Shown here piece by piece: positions 22,209 to 33,552 of a stretch of DNA of 64,000 nt (position 1 is the stretch's first letter; every line of letters begins with the position of its first letter). The stretch spans positions 137,965,089-138,029,088 of the forward strand of contig NC_030808.1 of the NCBI RefSeq assembly GCF_001704415.2, written 5' to 3'. The notes under the pieces were generated by a model. It was not told where the DNA came from and ran no database searches. It was given only the letters and a program-made list of their open reading frames with translations. Position numbers and translations under genes: made by a program. The DNA comes from Capra hircus (taxonomy: Eukaryota; Chordata; Mammalia; Artiodactyla; Bovidae).

Positions 22209-22336
22209 CTTATAGATACCCACTCCAGTGTTCTTGCCTGGAGAATCCCAGGGACGGGGGAGCCTGGTGGGCTGCCGTCTATGGGGTTGCACAGAGTCAG
22301 ACACGACTGAAGCGACTTAGAAGCAGCAGCAGCAGC
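22209..22336 (+). mobile_element. BOV-A monomer (second half of a BOV-A2)
   Basis: Starts in the CACTCCAGTGTTCTTGCC block and ends in an (AGC)n tail at 22321-22336. Confidence 0.82.
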
Positions 22337-23179
22337 ATAGTGATTTCTAATTTTAAAAGCCCAGAGTGGATTCACAAAGGAATACCAGTCTGCCATTTCA
22401 TTCCTGACTGTTTCTGTGATTCCTGAGAACACAAAAGGGCCCTAAAGTTGCAGTCATGTTGATGAAATGAAAAACATTTCCCCAGACTGTAAACACAACT
22501 TCAAATTCAGACGGCATGAATAATTTCTCTAATCTTGCCCAAAATTTTCTAAAAGAAAAAATAAAACAGATTCAAGCATACATTGTTTTCTTATAGTATA
22601 TGGAGTGCTTTTTTCTTTTATACATCGATATACACATATGCACATGTATTCATTAGCTTTCACTTTGTAAAATTGAAAGCAGAGCTGAAGGTTGGCTGAG
22701 TTCCCTCTAATATGAACAGACAGGATTTCCCCCATTATCACTCCATCCTGATGGCCAGATGAGATTTCTAAGAAAGAAATTTCTTTCACAGGTGATTAAA
22801 AGGCATGGCATACTTCAAAAGAAAAATGTTTTCTTCCCTCTTGCATACTGAATGATTTTTCTAAGTGACATAAAATGCTAAAGAGGACCTTCTGCATACA
22901 TTAACAATCCACAGGTAAATCTTTGGCAACTGGGACCCACTGAGACTGCAATCCCTGCATTACAGAAAACCACCAAAGTCAAACTCAAGTGGACTGGAGC
23001 GCAGGATATGAAAAATATGTACACCCACAGGGACTGAATTAGGCTGAGAAAATAATTTCATAATCTAAACTAATTCATTTAGAGTTGAATACAAATCAAA
23101 TGAATTGGAAGTGATTAAAAATATCATCAAATATAGCCACAGTCCAAAAATTAACATCATGTTCGGTTTAAGTCTCTTT
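22337..23179. other. Unique AT-rich spacer
   Basis: No gene or repeat recognised. Confidence 0.5.
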
Positions 23180-23553
23180 TGTTAGGCAGTTAGAATAGGA
23201 AAAAAGGAGTCAAAAATGGCGGTGGATAAAAGAGAAAGAAGGGAGAAGCACACAAAAAGTGGAACAAAGAAAGGTCTGAGGATCAGAGTGAGAACCTCAG
23301 GTGAAAAAAACAGCCATGCTGGCTGGCCCAATTTACACAGGGCATGTTCAAGGAGAGGATAAAAAACATAAAAAGAAGAAACAAAATTGAGCCCCTCTCT
23401 TCTTTTGGATTGGCCCACCCTCACGCCTCAAGGATGTATTTTCCTTTGCTTGCCAAATAAAACTGAGCTGTAACAGAGCTATAACACTGGTTCACCGTTT
23501 CAAATTTTTATTGCAGTAAGACAGAACCAAGAAAATTATACACTCCCCCAACA
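23180..23553 (+). mobile_element. 5' LTR of a degraded class I (gamma-like) ERV
   Basis: Starts TGTTAGGCAG and ends near CTCCCCCAACA. It has an A/T-rich TATA-like element at about 23360-23375 and an AATAAA at 23456-23461, in the right order for U3-R-U5. It is followed after a few bases by a primer-binding-site-like sequence, which marks it as a 5' LTR and sets its + orientation. Confidence 0.65.
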
Positions 23554-23557
23554 TATC

Positions 23558-23575
23558 TGGTGCCATTTCTCAGAT
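23558..23575 (+). other. Probable tRNA-His-type primer-binding site
   Basis: TGGTGCCATTTCTCAGAT lies four bases after the LTR end. From memory of the HERV-H-type site complementary to tRNA-His, about 14-15 of 18 positions agree, including the first seven. The match is inferred, not aligned. Confidence 0.5.
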
Positions 23576-24340
23576 TTCACCTGACTGAAACAACCTAGGC
23601 TTGGCCCCTGTAAGGCGGAGGCCAAGCGCAGCAGAAGCCCAACTCGGTGAAAGCTGATGCAGCGGAAGCTGAATGCAAAGAAAACGCAGTGCAGTGGGAG
23701 TGACAGGAAGACCAGCATGCTGGAAACGGGGACAGCAAAAGCAAACTCAGCAGAGGGCTCATGCAATTCAGTCTCAGATTTCAGAAGACCTCCGGTTAAG
23801 TAAGGTAGGCGGTCCTTGCTCCTATGGCTGGAAGGACATATGGCTAACTAAATCTTAATTCCTTTACAATCTCTTGTTTCTTGTTTCCTTGAACCCCCTG
23901 TGAACAGGTGAGCAGCAGTAAGTGCAATTGAAGGACTCTGGCAGGGGCTACTCCCCAGTTTGTCCTGAAGGCTCCACTATCTGCTATGACCTAGTAGCTG
24001 TTGCCCAAGTGGGTGAGGGTTCTTCTGTCCTTAACCTCCTTTGTGCCCTGGATCAGGCCAATGAATATTGTGGGCACAGGTCAGGCATTAAGCAGATTTT
24101 CCAAAAAGTTATGAAGGGGATTCCTCAACATGTTTTTCCAACTGCTTTTCTTCTCATCCTTCAGCTCCTCTCTCCATCTATTCCACTGCTTACAAAGTAT
24201 TGGGCAGATTATAATTTTCCCATTTCTGAAAGTTGTGTTTGAAATTGTTTACCTAAGATTGGGACTCAAATCCACGTGGCTGGGACTCTGCTATGCTTAG
24301 TCACATAGTCGTATTCAACTGGGACTTGAGCCTGGCCTAA
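23576..24340 (+). mobile_element. ERV internal remnant, unrecognisable coding
   Basis: Follows the primer-binding site and carries no frame I can assign to gag, pro, pol or env. A 106-codon frame at 23922-24242 is open, but I see no diagnostic motif in it. Probably leader plus decayed internal sequence with most of the provirus deleted. Confidence 0.45.
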
Positions 24341-24612
24341 ACCACAGGTCCTGGTTTCAGGACCTAATGAAGTTCAGGTTTTTGATGTCTCATTGCAAAA
24401 AATTCAATGAAAGACACAGCAAAGGGTAAGAGGTAGATTTGTTCGGATTCAGAGAGAAGCACAGTCCACAGAGTATATGCCATCACAGAGGGTGTATCCG
24501 GTGGCCATGAAATGTGGTGTTTTCCTGTGCTGGGTGATTTCATAAGCTAATGAGTGGGAGGGTCAATCCAAAAATTGGGGAACCTCCCACTCCTTGGTCT
24601 TTTGATAGTGCC
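24341..24612 (-). mobile_element. Second ERV LTR fragment, opposite strand
   Basis: Resembles a ruminant class I LTR read on the - strand, including the conserved 'TTCAGAGAGAAGCACA' block at about 24449-24464. Its orientation is opposite to the LTR at 23180, so it is not the matching 3' LTR. It is cut on the right by a BovB. Confidence 0.55.
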
Positions 24613-26600
24613 TTTTTATGGAATGAGATTCGTAACATTGTACAGGAGACAGGGATCAAGACTATTTCCATGGAAGAGAAAGGCAAAAAAAGCAAAATGG
24701 CTGTCTGCGGAGGCCTTACAAATAGCTGTGAAAAGAAGAGAAGTAAAAAGCAAAGGAGAAAAGGAAAGATATAGGCTCCTGAATGCAGAGTTCCAAAGAA
24801 TAGGAAGAAGAGATAAGAAAGCCTTCCTCAGTGGTCAATGCAAAGAAATAGAGGAAAACAACAGAATGGGAAAGACTAGAGATCTCTTCAAGAAAATTAG
24901 AGATACCAAAGGAACATTTCATGCAAAGATGGGCTCAATAAAGGACAGAAATGGTATGGACCTAACAGAAGCAGAAGATATTAAGAAGAGGTGGCAAGAA
25001 TACACAGAAGAACTGTACAAAAAAGATCTTCATGACCCAGCTAATCACGATGGTGTGATCACTTGTCTAGAGCCAGACATCCTGGAATATGAAGTCAAGT
25101 GGGCCTTAGAAAGCATCACTATGAACAAAGCTAGTGGAGGTGATGGAATTCCAGTTGAGATGTTTCAAATCCTGAAAGATGATGTTGTGAAAGTGCTGCA
25201 CTCAATATGCCAGCAAATTTGGAAAACCCAGCAGTGGCCACAGAACTGGAAAAGGTCCGTTTTCGTTCCAATCCCAAAGAAAGGCAATGCCAAAGAATGC
25301 TCAAACTACCGCACAATTGCACTCATCTCACATGCTAGCAAAGTAATGCTCAAAATTCTCCAACCCAGGGTCAGCAATACATGAACTGTGAACTTCCAGA
25401 TGTTCAAGCTGGTTTTAGAAAAGGCAGAGGAACCACAGATCAAATTGCCAACATCCGCTGAATCATGGAAAAAGCAAGAGAGTTCCAGAAAAACATCTAT
25501 TTCTGCTTTATTGACTATGCCAAATCCTTTGAATGTGTGGATCACAATAAACTGTGGAAAATTCTGAAAGAGATGGGAATACCAGACCACCTGACCTGCC
25601 TCTTGAGAAACTTATATGCAGGTCAGGAAGCAACTGTTAGAACTGGACATGGAACAACAGACAGGTTCCAAATGGGAAAAGGAGTACGTCAAGGCTGTAT
25701 ATTGTCATCCTGCTTATTTAACTTATATGCAGAGTATATCATGAGAAACACTGGGCTTCAAGAAGCACAAGCTAGAATCAAGATTGCTGGGAGAAATATC
25801 AACACCCTCAGATATACAGATGACACCACCCTTGTGGCAGAAAGTGAAAAGGAACTAAAAAGCCTCTTGATGAAAGTGAAAGAGGAGAGTGAAAAAGTTG
25901 GCTTAAAGCTCAACATTCAGAAAATGAAGATCATGGCATCTGGTCCCATTACTTCGTGGGAAATAGATGGAGAAACAGTGGAACACAGTCAGACTTTATT
26001 TTCGGGGGCTCCAAAATCACTGCAGGTGGTGATTGCAGCCATGAGATTAAAAGACGCTTACTCCTTGGAAGGAAATTTATGTCCAACCTAGATAGCATAT
26101 TGAAAAGCAGAGACATTGCTTTGCCAACAAAGGTCCATCTAGTAAAGGCTATGGTTTTTCCAGTGGTTATGTATGAATGTGAGAGTTGGTCTGTGAAGAA
26201 AGCTGAGCGCCGAAGAATTGATGCTTTTGAAGTGTGGTGTTGGAGAAGACTCTTGAGAGTCCCTTGGACTGCAAGGAGATCAAACCAGTCCATTCTGAAG
26301 GAGATCAGCCCTGGGATTTCTTTAGAAGGAATGATGCTAAAGCTGAAACTCCAGTACTTTGGCTACCTCATGTGAAGAGTTGACTCATTGGAAAAGACTT
26401 TGATGCTGGGAGAGATTGGGAGCAGGAGGAGAAGGGGACAACAGAGGATGAGATGGCTGAATGGCATCACGGACTCGACTGACGTGAGTCTGAGTGAACT
26501 CCAGGAGTTGGTGATGGACAGGGAGGCCTGGCATGATGCGATTCATGGGGTCGCAAAGAGTCAGCCACAACTGAGCCACTGAACTGAACTGAACTGATGA
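24613..26600 (+). mobile_element. 5'-truncated BovB LINE (linker, RT, C-terminal region, tail)
   Basis: A fairly young copy. A frame from 24554 to 25384 reads out of the preceding LTR into the BovB linker and RT start; later frames 25465-26091 (RT core) and 25956-26375 (C-terminal region) are separated by stops and a frameshift. The catalytic RT motif reads YTDD here instead of YADD, with both aspartates kept. The tail ends in ACTGAA repeats at 26579-26598. Endonuclease is missing, so it cannot retrotranspose. Confidence 0.9.
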
Positions 26601-26894
26601 TAATGGTGATGTTTTTAAACAATGAAAACACTATCCTTTCATATGTTGTATTTCTGTAGTATTGGAAGGAGATCAGCAAACATGTCGATAAAGTACACTA
26701 TAGGCAAATCAAGGACAAAGAGATCTAAGACCTTTTAGGAATCTTGTATGATTGGATCAAGATGAATTTGTTCATGCCGGAAATATTAATGAGAAAGTTT
26801 GAAAAGGATAAGCTAAGATTTTTCATTATTATTGCAGTATCTAACAGAAAGTAAATGTAAATATTATTAATAGTAATAGTAGTTGACTTTTTTC
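26601..26894. other. Unique spacer
   Basis: Nothing recognised. Confidence 0.5.
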
Positions 26895-27115
26895 TTTTGG
26901 TTATTACTATATGCCAACTACTGTGTTAAGCATTTTGCATGCATCATTTCCCCTGTATTGTTGCCTTGAGAGGTTTTGGGTTTTTTTTTTTTCCCCCTGA
27001 TTTTATAGATGAGGAAACCCAAGAAACTAAATGACTCCTCCAGGTGCATGGAAATAGTAGCAGACACAGGATCTGAACCCAGATTTTCCCACTTGTAAGA
27101 AGTCTGCTCCTAGGC
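26895..27115 (-). mobile_element. MIR SINE
   Basis: Reverse MIR: 'GTGTTAAGCATTTTGCATG' near 26920, then 'TAGATGAGGAAACCC' near 27006. A T/C run at 26980-26997 interrupts it. Confidence 0.75.
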
Positions 27116-27317
27116 AGTATATGAATAGACCAAATCCTTTGCCCCTGATGTTGGTAGAGGAGACAAAAGGAGCATGTTAGTGAGCAAGACAGACTCTTTT
27201 CCTTTTGTTGATCATTTGGTCACCCAAGTTCAGGCTCTTTCACCCAAGCTACTGTTCTGGAGTTGTGTCTACTTCTGTTGGGGTGATAATTCTGACTACT
27301 TTTGATTTTTCACATCA

Positions 27318-28426
27318 GATTCAAATATTTGTTACTGAGGTATAACTCACATACCCCAGTTCAGTTCAGTCGCTCAGTCATGTCTGACTCCTTGAGACCC
27401 CATGGATGGCAGCACACCAGGACTCCCTGTCTATCACCAACTCACGGAGTTCACTCCAACTCATGTCCATCGAGTTGGTGATGCCATCCAGCCATCTCAT
27501 CCTGGGTCGCCCCCTTCTCTTCCTGCCCCCAATCCCTCCCAGCATCAGAGTCTTTTCTAATGAGTTAACTCTTCGCATGAGGTGGCCAAAGTACTGGAGT
27601 TTCAGCTTTAGCATCATTCCTTCCAAAGAACACCCAGGACTGATCTCCTTTAGAATGGACTGGTTGGATCTCCTTGCAGTCCAAAGGACTCTCAAGAGTC
27701 TTCTCCAACACCACAGTTCAAAAGCATCAATTCTTCGGCGCTCAGCCTTATTCACAGTCCAACTCACATCCATACATAACCACTGGAAAAAGCACAGCCT
27801 TGACTAGACGGACCTTTGCTGGCAAAGTAATGTCTCTGCTTTTTAATATGCTATCTAGGTTGGTCACAACTTTCCTTCCAAGGAGTAAGTGTCTTTTAAT
27901 TTCGTGGCTGCAGTCACCATCTGCAGTGATTTTGGAGCCCAAAAAAATAAAGTCTGACACTGTTTCTACTGTTTCCCCATCTATTTCCCATGAAGTGATG
28001 GGACCGGATGCCATCATCTTCGTTTCCTGAATGTTGAGCTTTAAGCCAACTTTTTCACTCTCCTCTTTCACTTTCATCAAGTGGCTTTTTAGTTCCTCTT
28101 CACTTTCTGCCATAAGGGTGGTGTCATCTGCATATCTGAGGGTGTTGATATTTCTCCCGGCAATCTAGATTCCAGCTTGTGCTTCTTCCAGCCCAGCGTT
28201 TCTCATGATGTACTCTGCATATAAGTTAAATAAGCAGGGTTACAATATTCAGTCTTGATGTACTCCTTTTCCTATTTGGAATCAGTCTGTTGTTCCATGT
28301 CCAGTTCTAACTGTTGCTTCCTGCATATAGGTTTCTATAATCCTCCCTTTAAAAGTGTACACCTCAGTGATTTTTAGTATATTCACAAAGTTGTGCCACC
28401 ATCATCACTAAAATTTTCAAGTGTTT
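27318..28426 (-). mobile_element. Old L1 3' fragment, split by a BovB
   Basis: The left piece (27318-27356) and the right piece (about 28337-28426) join into a continuous old L1 3' region read on the - strand. Sequence between them is a younger BovB. Confidence 0.6.
27357..28336 (-). mobile_element. 5'-truncated BovB LINE
   Basis: From the ACTGAA-type tail at 27357 through the C-terminal region into the RT core. The YADD block is intact in sequence near 28122-28133. The truncated 5' end lies at the conserved GCATATAGG block. Frames 27378-27773 and 27748-28113 overlap out of phase. Confidence 0.88.
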
Positions 28427-28597
28427 CTGGAGTTCTTATTATATATATATTTTTCTTTTTTTATGGGATGGTGTGGTGCCACATGGCTTGCAGGATCTTA
28501 GTTCACCAATCAGGAATGGAACCTGCACCCTTGGCAGTGAAAATATGGAGTCTTGATAACTGAACTGCCAGGGAACTTCCCTGGAGCTCTTATTATA
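28427..28597 (-). mobile_element. CHR-type SINE with target duplication
   Basis: The SINE (28444-28580) is the artiodactyl CHR type: 'GGATCTTAGTTCACCAATCA' block and an end at CTGCCAGGGAACTTCC. A 17-bp duplication with one mismatch flanks it (28427-28443, 28581-28597). An (AT)n/T-rich tract marks its reversed tail. Confidence 0.82.
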
Positions 28598-29623
28598 AAT
28601 GTAAGATTCCTGGGAGAGCTGAGGAAATATATTACCCTGCCTTGAAAGAATTTGTAATGACTTGTAAACTTAAGGCTCCTCACTACTTATAATAAAAGAG
28701 AACAATATTGTGTAAGAATGTAATAGATAAAATGCTTAGAAAGAAGAATTAACAAGCAGGGCTAGTGATGATAAGGGAGTCTTCTGTGGGGAGGCAGGCC
28801 TTGGAGATGAGGAAAAATTGGAGAAATGGTGTGAGCAGGAGGGCATCAGATGCAAGAAACTGTCAGACTAAACAGCCAAAGTGTTAAACTCTTGCCAAGC
28901 TAATTATTTGCCCTACTGAGAGACTACCTGGGACTGCAATAGGAAATAGAAAAGAGATGAGATGAAGACCAGAGATATCAGCCAGAGATGACCTGGCCCA
29001 TTTGAAGGTAATTTATATAATAGTGACCAGCAGCTTCTCTCGGAAACTAGGGTGTGATGCTCATTGGTTTCAGCAGGATGTATGTTTTGCAGAGCAAAGA
29101 CAGCATTTGGCTCTTAGTGGAAATTCCTGCTTTAAAAAGGCATTTTGTTCCATTTTGAAATAAAGTGGGAGTGAAAGTCATGCCCCATGATGCTTCATGG
29201 TTAACAAAACTGCAAAGGCATTTCTGCCTGGGCATAAAAGATTATTTTAAGCATCATCTCCTGGGCTTTTCGGTTACTAAGAGAATCTTGTCTCAGCTCA
29301 GCGGTGCAGACAGGCGAGTTGCCATGACAATCCTGCTAGGCCTGGTTGGAGTCTAAATACCACAGAGGTAAGAAATGCCTGACCCCTGAGCAGCTTGGCA
29401 GTGTCCTCCCTACCCCTGCAGCCAGTCACTTCTCCTAGACCCACCTCTGCTGCACAGTCCTTGCCACTAGGAGGCACAGGCATGGCTGTGGGCATTCAAG
29501 GATTAGTAGCTCAACCTGTTTGATGGTCAGTCTCCTCTTGTGTCCCAGAATGTGCTGTTCATCTTGAGTCATGTTCAAGTCTTCCTGAATGCTCATAGTC
29601 CCTCAAGCCTTGCCTTTGTCTCT
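28598..29623. other. Unique spacer, about 1 kb
   Basis: No gene or repeat recognised. Confidence 0.5.
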
Positions 29624-29925
29624 CCAAATAGAGGCTGCTCCTGCTGCTGCTGCTAATTTGCTTCAGTCGTGTCCAACTCTGTGCAACCCCATAGACAGCA
29701 GCCCACCAGGCTCCACCGTCCCTGGGGTTCTCCAGGCAAGAACACTGGAGTGGGCTGCCATTTCCTTCTCCAATGCATGACAGTGAAAAGTGAAAGTGAA
29801 GTCACTCAGTCGTGTCCGACTCTTTGCAACCCCATGGACTGCAGCCTACCAGACTCCTCCTTCCATGGGATTTTCCAGGCAAGAATACTGGAGTGGGGTG
29901 CCATTGCCTTCTCCCCAAATAGAGG
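29624..29925 (-). mobile_element. BOV-A2 SINE with target duplication
   Basis: The SINE (29635-29914) starts with a short (CTG)n and has both monomers. The exact 11-bp duplication CCAAATAGAGG lies at 29624-29634 and 29915-29925. Confidence 0.92.
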
Positions 29926-30339
29926 AAACACTAGATACTTACCAAGAAGTTGCACTAGGAAGCAGGAGAAAATCTTGAATGAATCTTATTCTCTTTCCAG
30001 CCAGATTATGTGTAGCCAGACGTAATCTGAAGCTTTTTCACAGAGGACACCTATCATGGTTTTGGTCAATCAACAATTGACCAGCAGTTGATCAATCCCT
30101 GCAATTGCCTAGATACCATTCTATCCTTTCATGTGGATGCACATAGTGTTTGTGAGCAACAGTGCTTTCTAAAGATGGCAGTAACCACGTCTTCCATCTC
30201 TTGTGCTCTTCAACAATGCGACTCAATGCTCACATTGAGGCATGGATCTATATTCTTCAAATCTGGACCAGTATGTGTCTGAAGTGAAGTAGTAACATGA
30301 TTTCTAACGTTAGGTCATAAAAGGTAACACAGCTTACAT
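29926..30339. other. Unique spacer
   Basis: No gene or repeat recognised. Confidence 0.5.
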
Positions 30340-30650
30340 CTGGTATTCTTCGGATGCTTGCTCTTGGGATCCAATGCTCATGTTATGAGGAACCCCAAGC
30401 AACCACATGACAGGACCACCTACAGATGTTCCAGAGAACAGCCTAGTAGAGGACCTGACTGACAGGCAGCATCAAACACCAGACATGAAGTGAAGAAAAC
30501 TTCAAAATACTTCAGTACAATAGCTGGCATCACCCAGTCTTCCATCATCTCAGCAGAGCTCCCAAACATAGCGAAGCAAAAACAAATTGTCCTCACTATG
30601 CCCTTTCTCAATTCCTGACCAACAGAAAGCATGCAAAAAATAAGAGTAAT
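30340..30650 (+). mobile_element. MaLR-type LTR fragment (MLT1/MST-like)
   Basis: Resembles ERVL-MaLR LTRs: 'CGGATGCTTGCTCTTGG' near 30351 and 'CAATTCCTGACCAACAGAAA' near 30609, then an A-rich end. Strongly diverged. Confidence 0.5.
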
Positions 30651-30689
30651 TGTTCTGTGCCAAAAACTTTGTGATGATTTAGAGAAAGG

Positions 30690-31101
30690 GAAAGACATAA
30701 CTGAACTGAATTCAGAGTTCCAGAGAATAGTAAGGAGAGATAAGAAGGCCTTTTTCAATGAACAATGCAGAGAAATAGAGGAAAACAATAGAATGGGAAA
30801 GACTAGCGATCTCTTCAAGAAAATTGGAGATATAAGGGAACATTTCCTGCAAAGATGGGCATGATAAAAGACAGAAATAGTAAAGACCTAAACCAGAAGA
30901 AGAGATTAAGAAGAGGTGGCAAGAATACACAGAAGAATACCAAAAAAGTCTTTATAGTCTGGATAGCCATGATGGTGTGCTCATTTACCTAGAGCCAGAC
31001 ATCCTGGACTGTGAAGTCAAGTGAACCTTAGGAATCATTATTATACTCAAAGCCAGCGGAAGAAACAGAATTCCAGCCAAGCTATTTAAAATCCTGAAAG
31101 A
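30690..31101 (+). mobile_element. Old BovB LINE 'H', left half
   Basis: Endonuclease-to-RT linker in broken frames (30631-30864 frame). It is interrupted by an L1; a 13-bp duplication with one mismatch marks the entry (31089-31101 and 33553-33565). Confidence 0.85.
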
Positions 31102-31554
31102 CTATAAAACACTTGTGAAAGAAATCAAAGAGGACATTAATGGAGAAATATACAGTGTTCATGGATTGGAAGAATCAATATAGTGAAAATGAGTATACTA
31201 CCCAAAGCAATCTATAGATTCAATGCAATCCCTATCAAGCTACCCACAGTATTTTTCACAGAGCTAGAACAAATAATTTCACAATTTGTATGGAAATACA
31301 AAAAACCTCGAATAGCCAAAGCAGTCTTGAGAAAGAAGAATGGAACTGGAGGAATCAACCTGCCTGACTCAGGCTCTACTACAAAGCCACAGTCATCAAG
31401 ACAATATGGTACTGGCACAAAGACAAAAATATAGATCAATGGAACAAAATAGAAAGCCCATAGATAAATCCATGCACCTACGGACACCTTATCTTTGACA
31501 AAGGAGGCAAGAATATAGAATGGAGCAAAGACAATCTCTTTAACAAGTGGTGCT

Positions 31555-31851
31555 GGGAAAACTGGTCTGCTTCTGCTAAGTCACTTCAGTCATGTCTGAT
31601 TCTGTGTGACCCCATAGACGGCAGCCCATCAGGCTCCACCGTCCCTGGGATTCTCCAGGCAAGAACACTGGAGTGGGTTGCCATTTCCTTCTCCAATGCA
31701 TGAAAGTGAAAAGTGAAAGTGAAGTCACTCAGTCATGCCCGACTCTTTATGACCCCATGGACTGCAGCCTACCAGGCTCCTCCATCCATGGGATTCTCCA
31801 GGCAAGAGTACTGGAGTGGGGTGCCATTGCCTCCTCCAGGGAAAACTGGTC
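31555..31851 (-). mobile_element. BOV-A2 SINE in L1
   Basis: The SINE (31568-31838) has an exact 13-bp duplication GGGAAAACTGGTC at 31555-31567 and 31839-31851. Both monomers are complete. Confidence 0.95.
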
Positions 31852-32817
31852 AACCACTTGTAAAAGAATGAAAATAGAACACTTTCTAACACCATACACA
31901 AAAATAAACTCAAAATGGATTAAAGATCTAAACGTAAGACCAGAAGCTATAAAACTCTTAGAGGAGAACATAGGCAAAACACTCTCAGACATAAATCACA
32001 GCAGGATCCTTTATGATCCACCTCCCAGAATATTGGAAATAAAAGCAAAAATAAACAAATGGGACCTAATTAAAATTAAAAGCTTCTGCACAACAAAGGA
32101 AACTATAAGCAAGGTGAAAAGACAGCCTTCAGAATGGGAGGAAATAATGGCAAATGAAGAAACTGATTAAGAACTAATCTCAAAAATATACAAGCAACTC
32201 CTGCAGCTCAATTCCAGAAAAATAAACTACCCAATCAAAAAATGGGCCAAAGAACTAAATAGACATTTCTCCAAAGAAGACATACAGATGGCTAACAAAC
32301 ACATGAAAAGATGCTCAACATCACTCATTATCAGAGAAATGCAAATCAAAACCACAATGAGGTATCATTTCACACCAGTCAGAATGGCTGCTATCCAAAA
32401 GTCTACAAACAATAAATGCTGGAGAGGGTGTGGAGAAAAAGGGAACCCTCCTGCACTGTTAATGGGGATGCAAACTAGTATAGCCACTATGGAAAACAGT
32501 GTGGAGATTCCTTGAAAAACTGGAAATAGAACTGCCATATGACCCAGCAATCCCACTGCTGGGTGTACACACTGAACAAACCAAAATTGAAAGAGACACG
32601 TGTACCCCAGTGTTCATTGCAGCACTGTTTATAATAGCCAGGACATGGAAGCAACCTAGATGTCCATCAGCAGATGAATGGATAAGAAAGCTATAGTACA
32701 TTTGCACAATGGAATATTACTCAGCCATTAAAAAGAACACATTGAATCAGTTCTAATGAGGTGGATGAAACTGGAGCCTATTAAACAGAGTAAAGTAAGC
32801 CAGAAAGAAAAACACCA

Positions 32818-33129
32818 ATACAGTACACTGCTGCTGCTGCTGCTGCTGCTGCTGCTAAGTCACTTCAGTCGTGTCCGACTCTGTGTGACCCTATAGATGG
32901 CAGCCCACCAGGCTCCCCCGTCCCTGGGATTCTCCAGGCAAGAACACTGGAGTGGGTTGCCATTTCCCTCTCCAATGCATTAAAGTGAAAAGCAAAAGGG
33001 AAGTCACCCAGTCGTGTCCAACTCTTCGAGACCCCATGGACTGCAGCCCACCAGGCTCCTCCGTCCATGGGATTTTCCAGGCAAGAGTACTGGAGTGGGG
33101 TGCCATCGCCCTCTCTGATACAGTACACT
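32818..33129 (-). mobile_element. BOV-A2 SINE in L1, with (CTG)n tail
   Basis: The SINE (32830-33117) has an exact 12-bp duplication ATACAGTACACT at 32818-32829 and 33118-33129. Its reversed tail is the trinucleotide array listed separately. Confidence 0.95.
32828..32856. repeat. (CTG)9-10 microsatellite
   Basis: An uninterrupted CTG run of 29 bases at the tail of the BOV-A2. Such BOV-A2 tails are a usual source of AGC/CTG microsatellites in bovids. Confidence 0.95.
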
Positions 33130-33552
33130 AACACATATATATGGAATTTAGAAAGATGGTAATGATAACCCTGTATGTGAGACAGCAAAAGAGACATAGA
33201 TGTATAGAACAGACTTTTGGACTCTGTGGGAGAGGGCGAGGGTGTGATGGTTTGGGAGAATGGCATTGAAACATGTAAAATATCATATATGAAATGAATT
33301 GCCAGTCCAGATTCGATGCATGATACAGGATGCTCGGGGCTGGTGTACTGGGATGACCCAGAGGGATGGTATGGGGAGGGAGGTGGGAGGGGGGTTCAGA
33401 TGGGGAACACGTGTACACCATGGTGCATTCATGTTGATGTATGGCAAAACCAATACAATATTGTAAAGTAATTAGCCTCCAGGTAAAATAAATAAATTTA
33501 TATTAAAAATAAAATAAATTAATTTTAAAACATAAAAATAAATAAATAACTA

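Larger units (their letters stand above)
31102..33552 (+). mobile_element. 5'-truncated ruminant L1 holding two BOV-A2 SINEs
   Basis: End of ORF2 (31183 onward), then the 3' UTR to an A/T-rich tail at 33485-33550. ORF2 frames resume on both sides of each SINE (for example after 31852 and up to 32827), so the SINEs are later insertions. Stops and frameshifts are present. The order of arrival is BovB H, then L1, then BOV-A2. Confidence 0.92.

Noticed and set aside
22209..33129. Repeated short blocks that could suggest a CRISPR array or satellite.
   Set aside because: The blocks are dispersed SINE copies at irregular spacing on both strands with individual target duplications; this is mammalian DNA.
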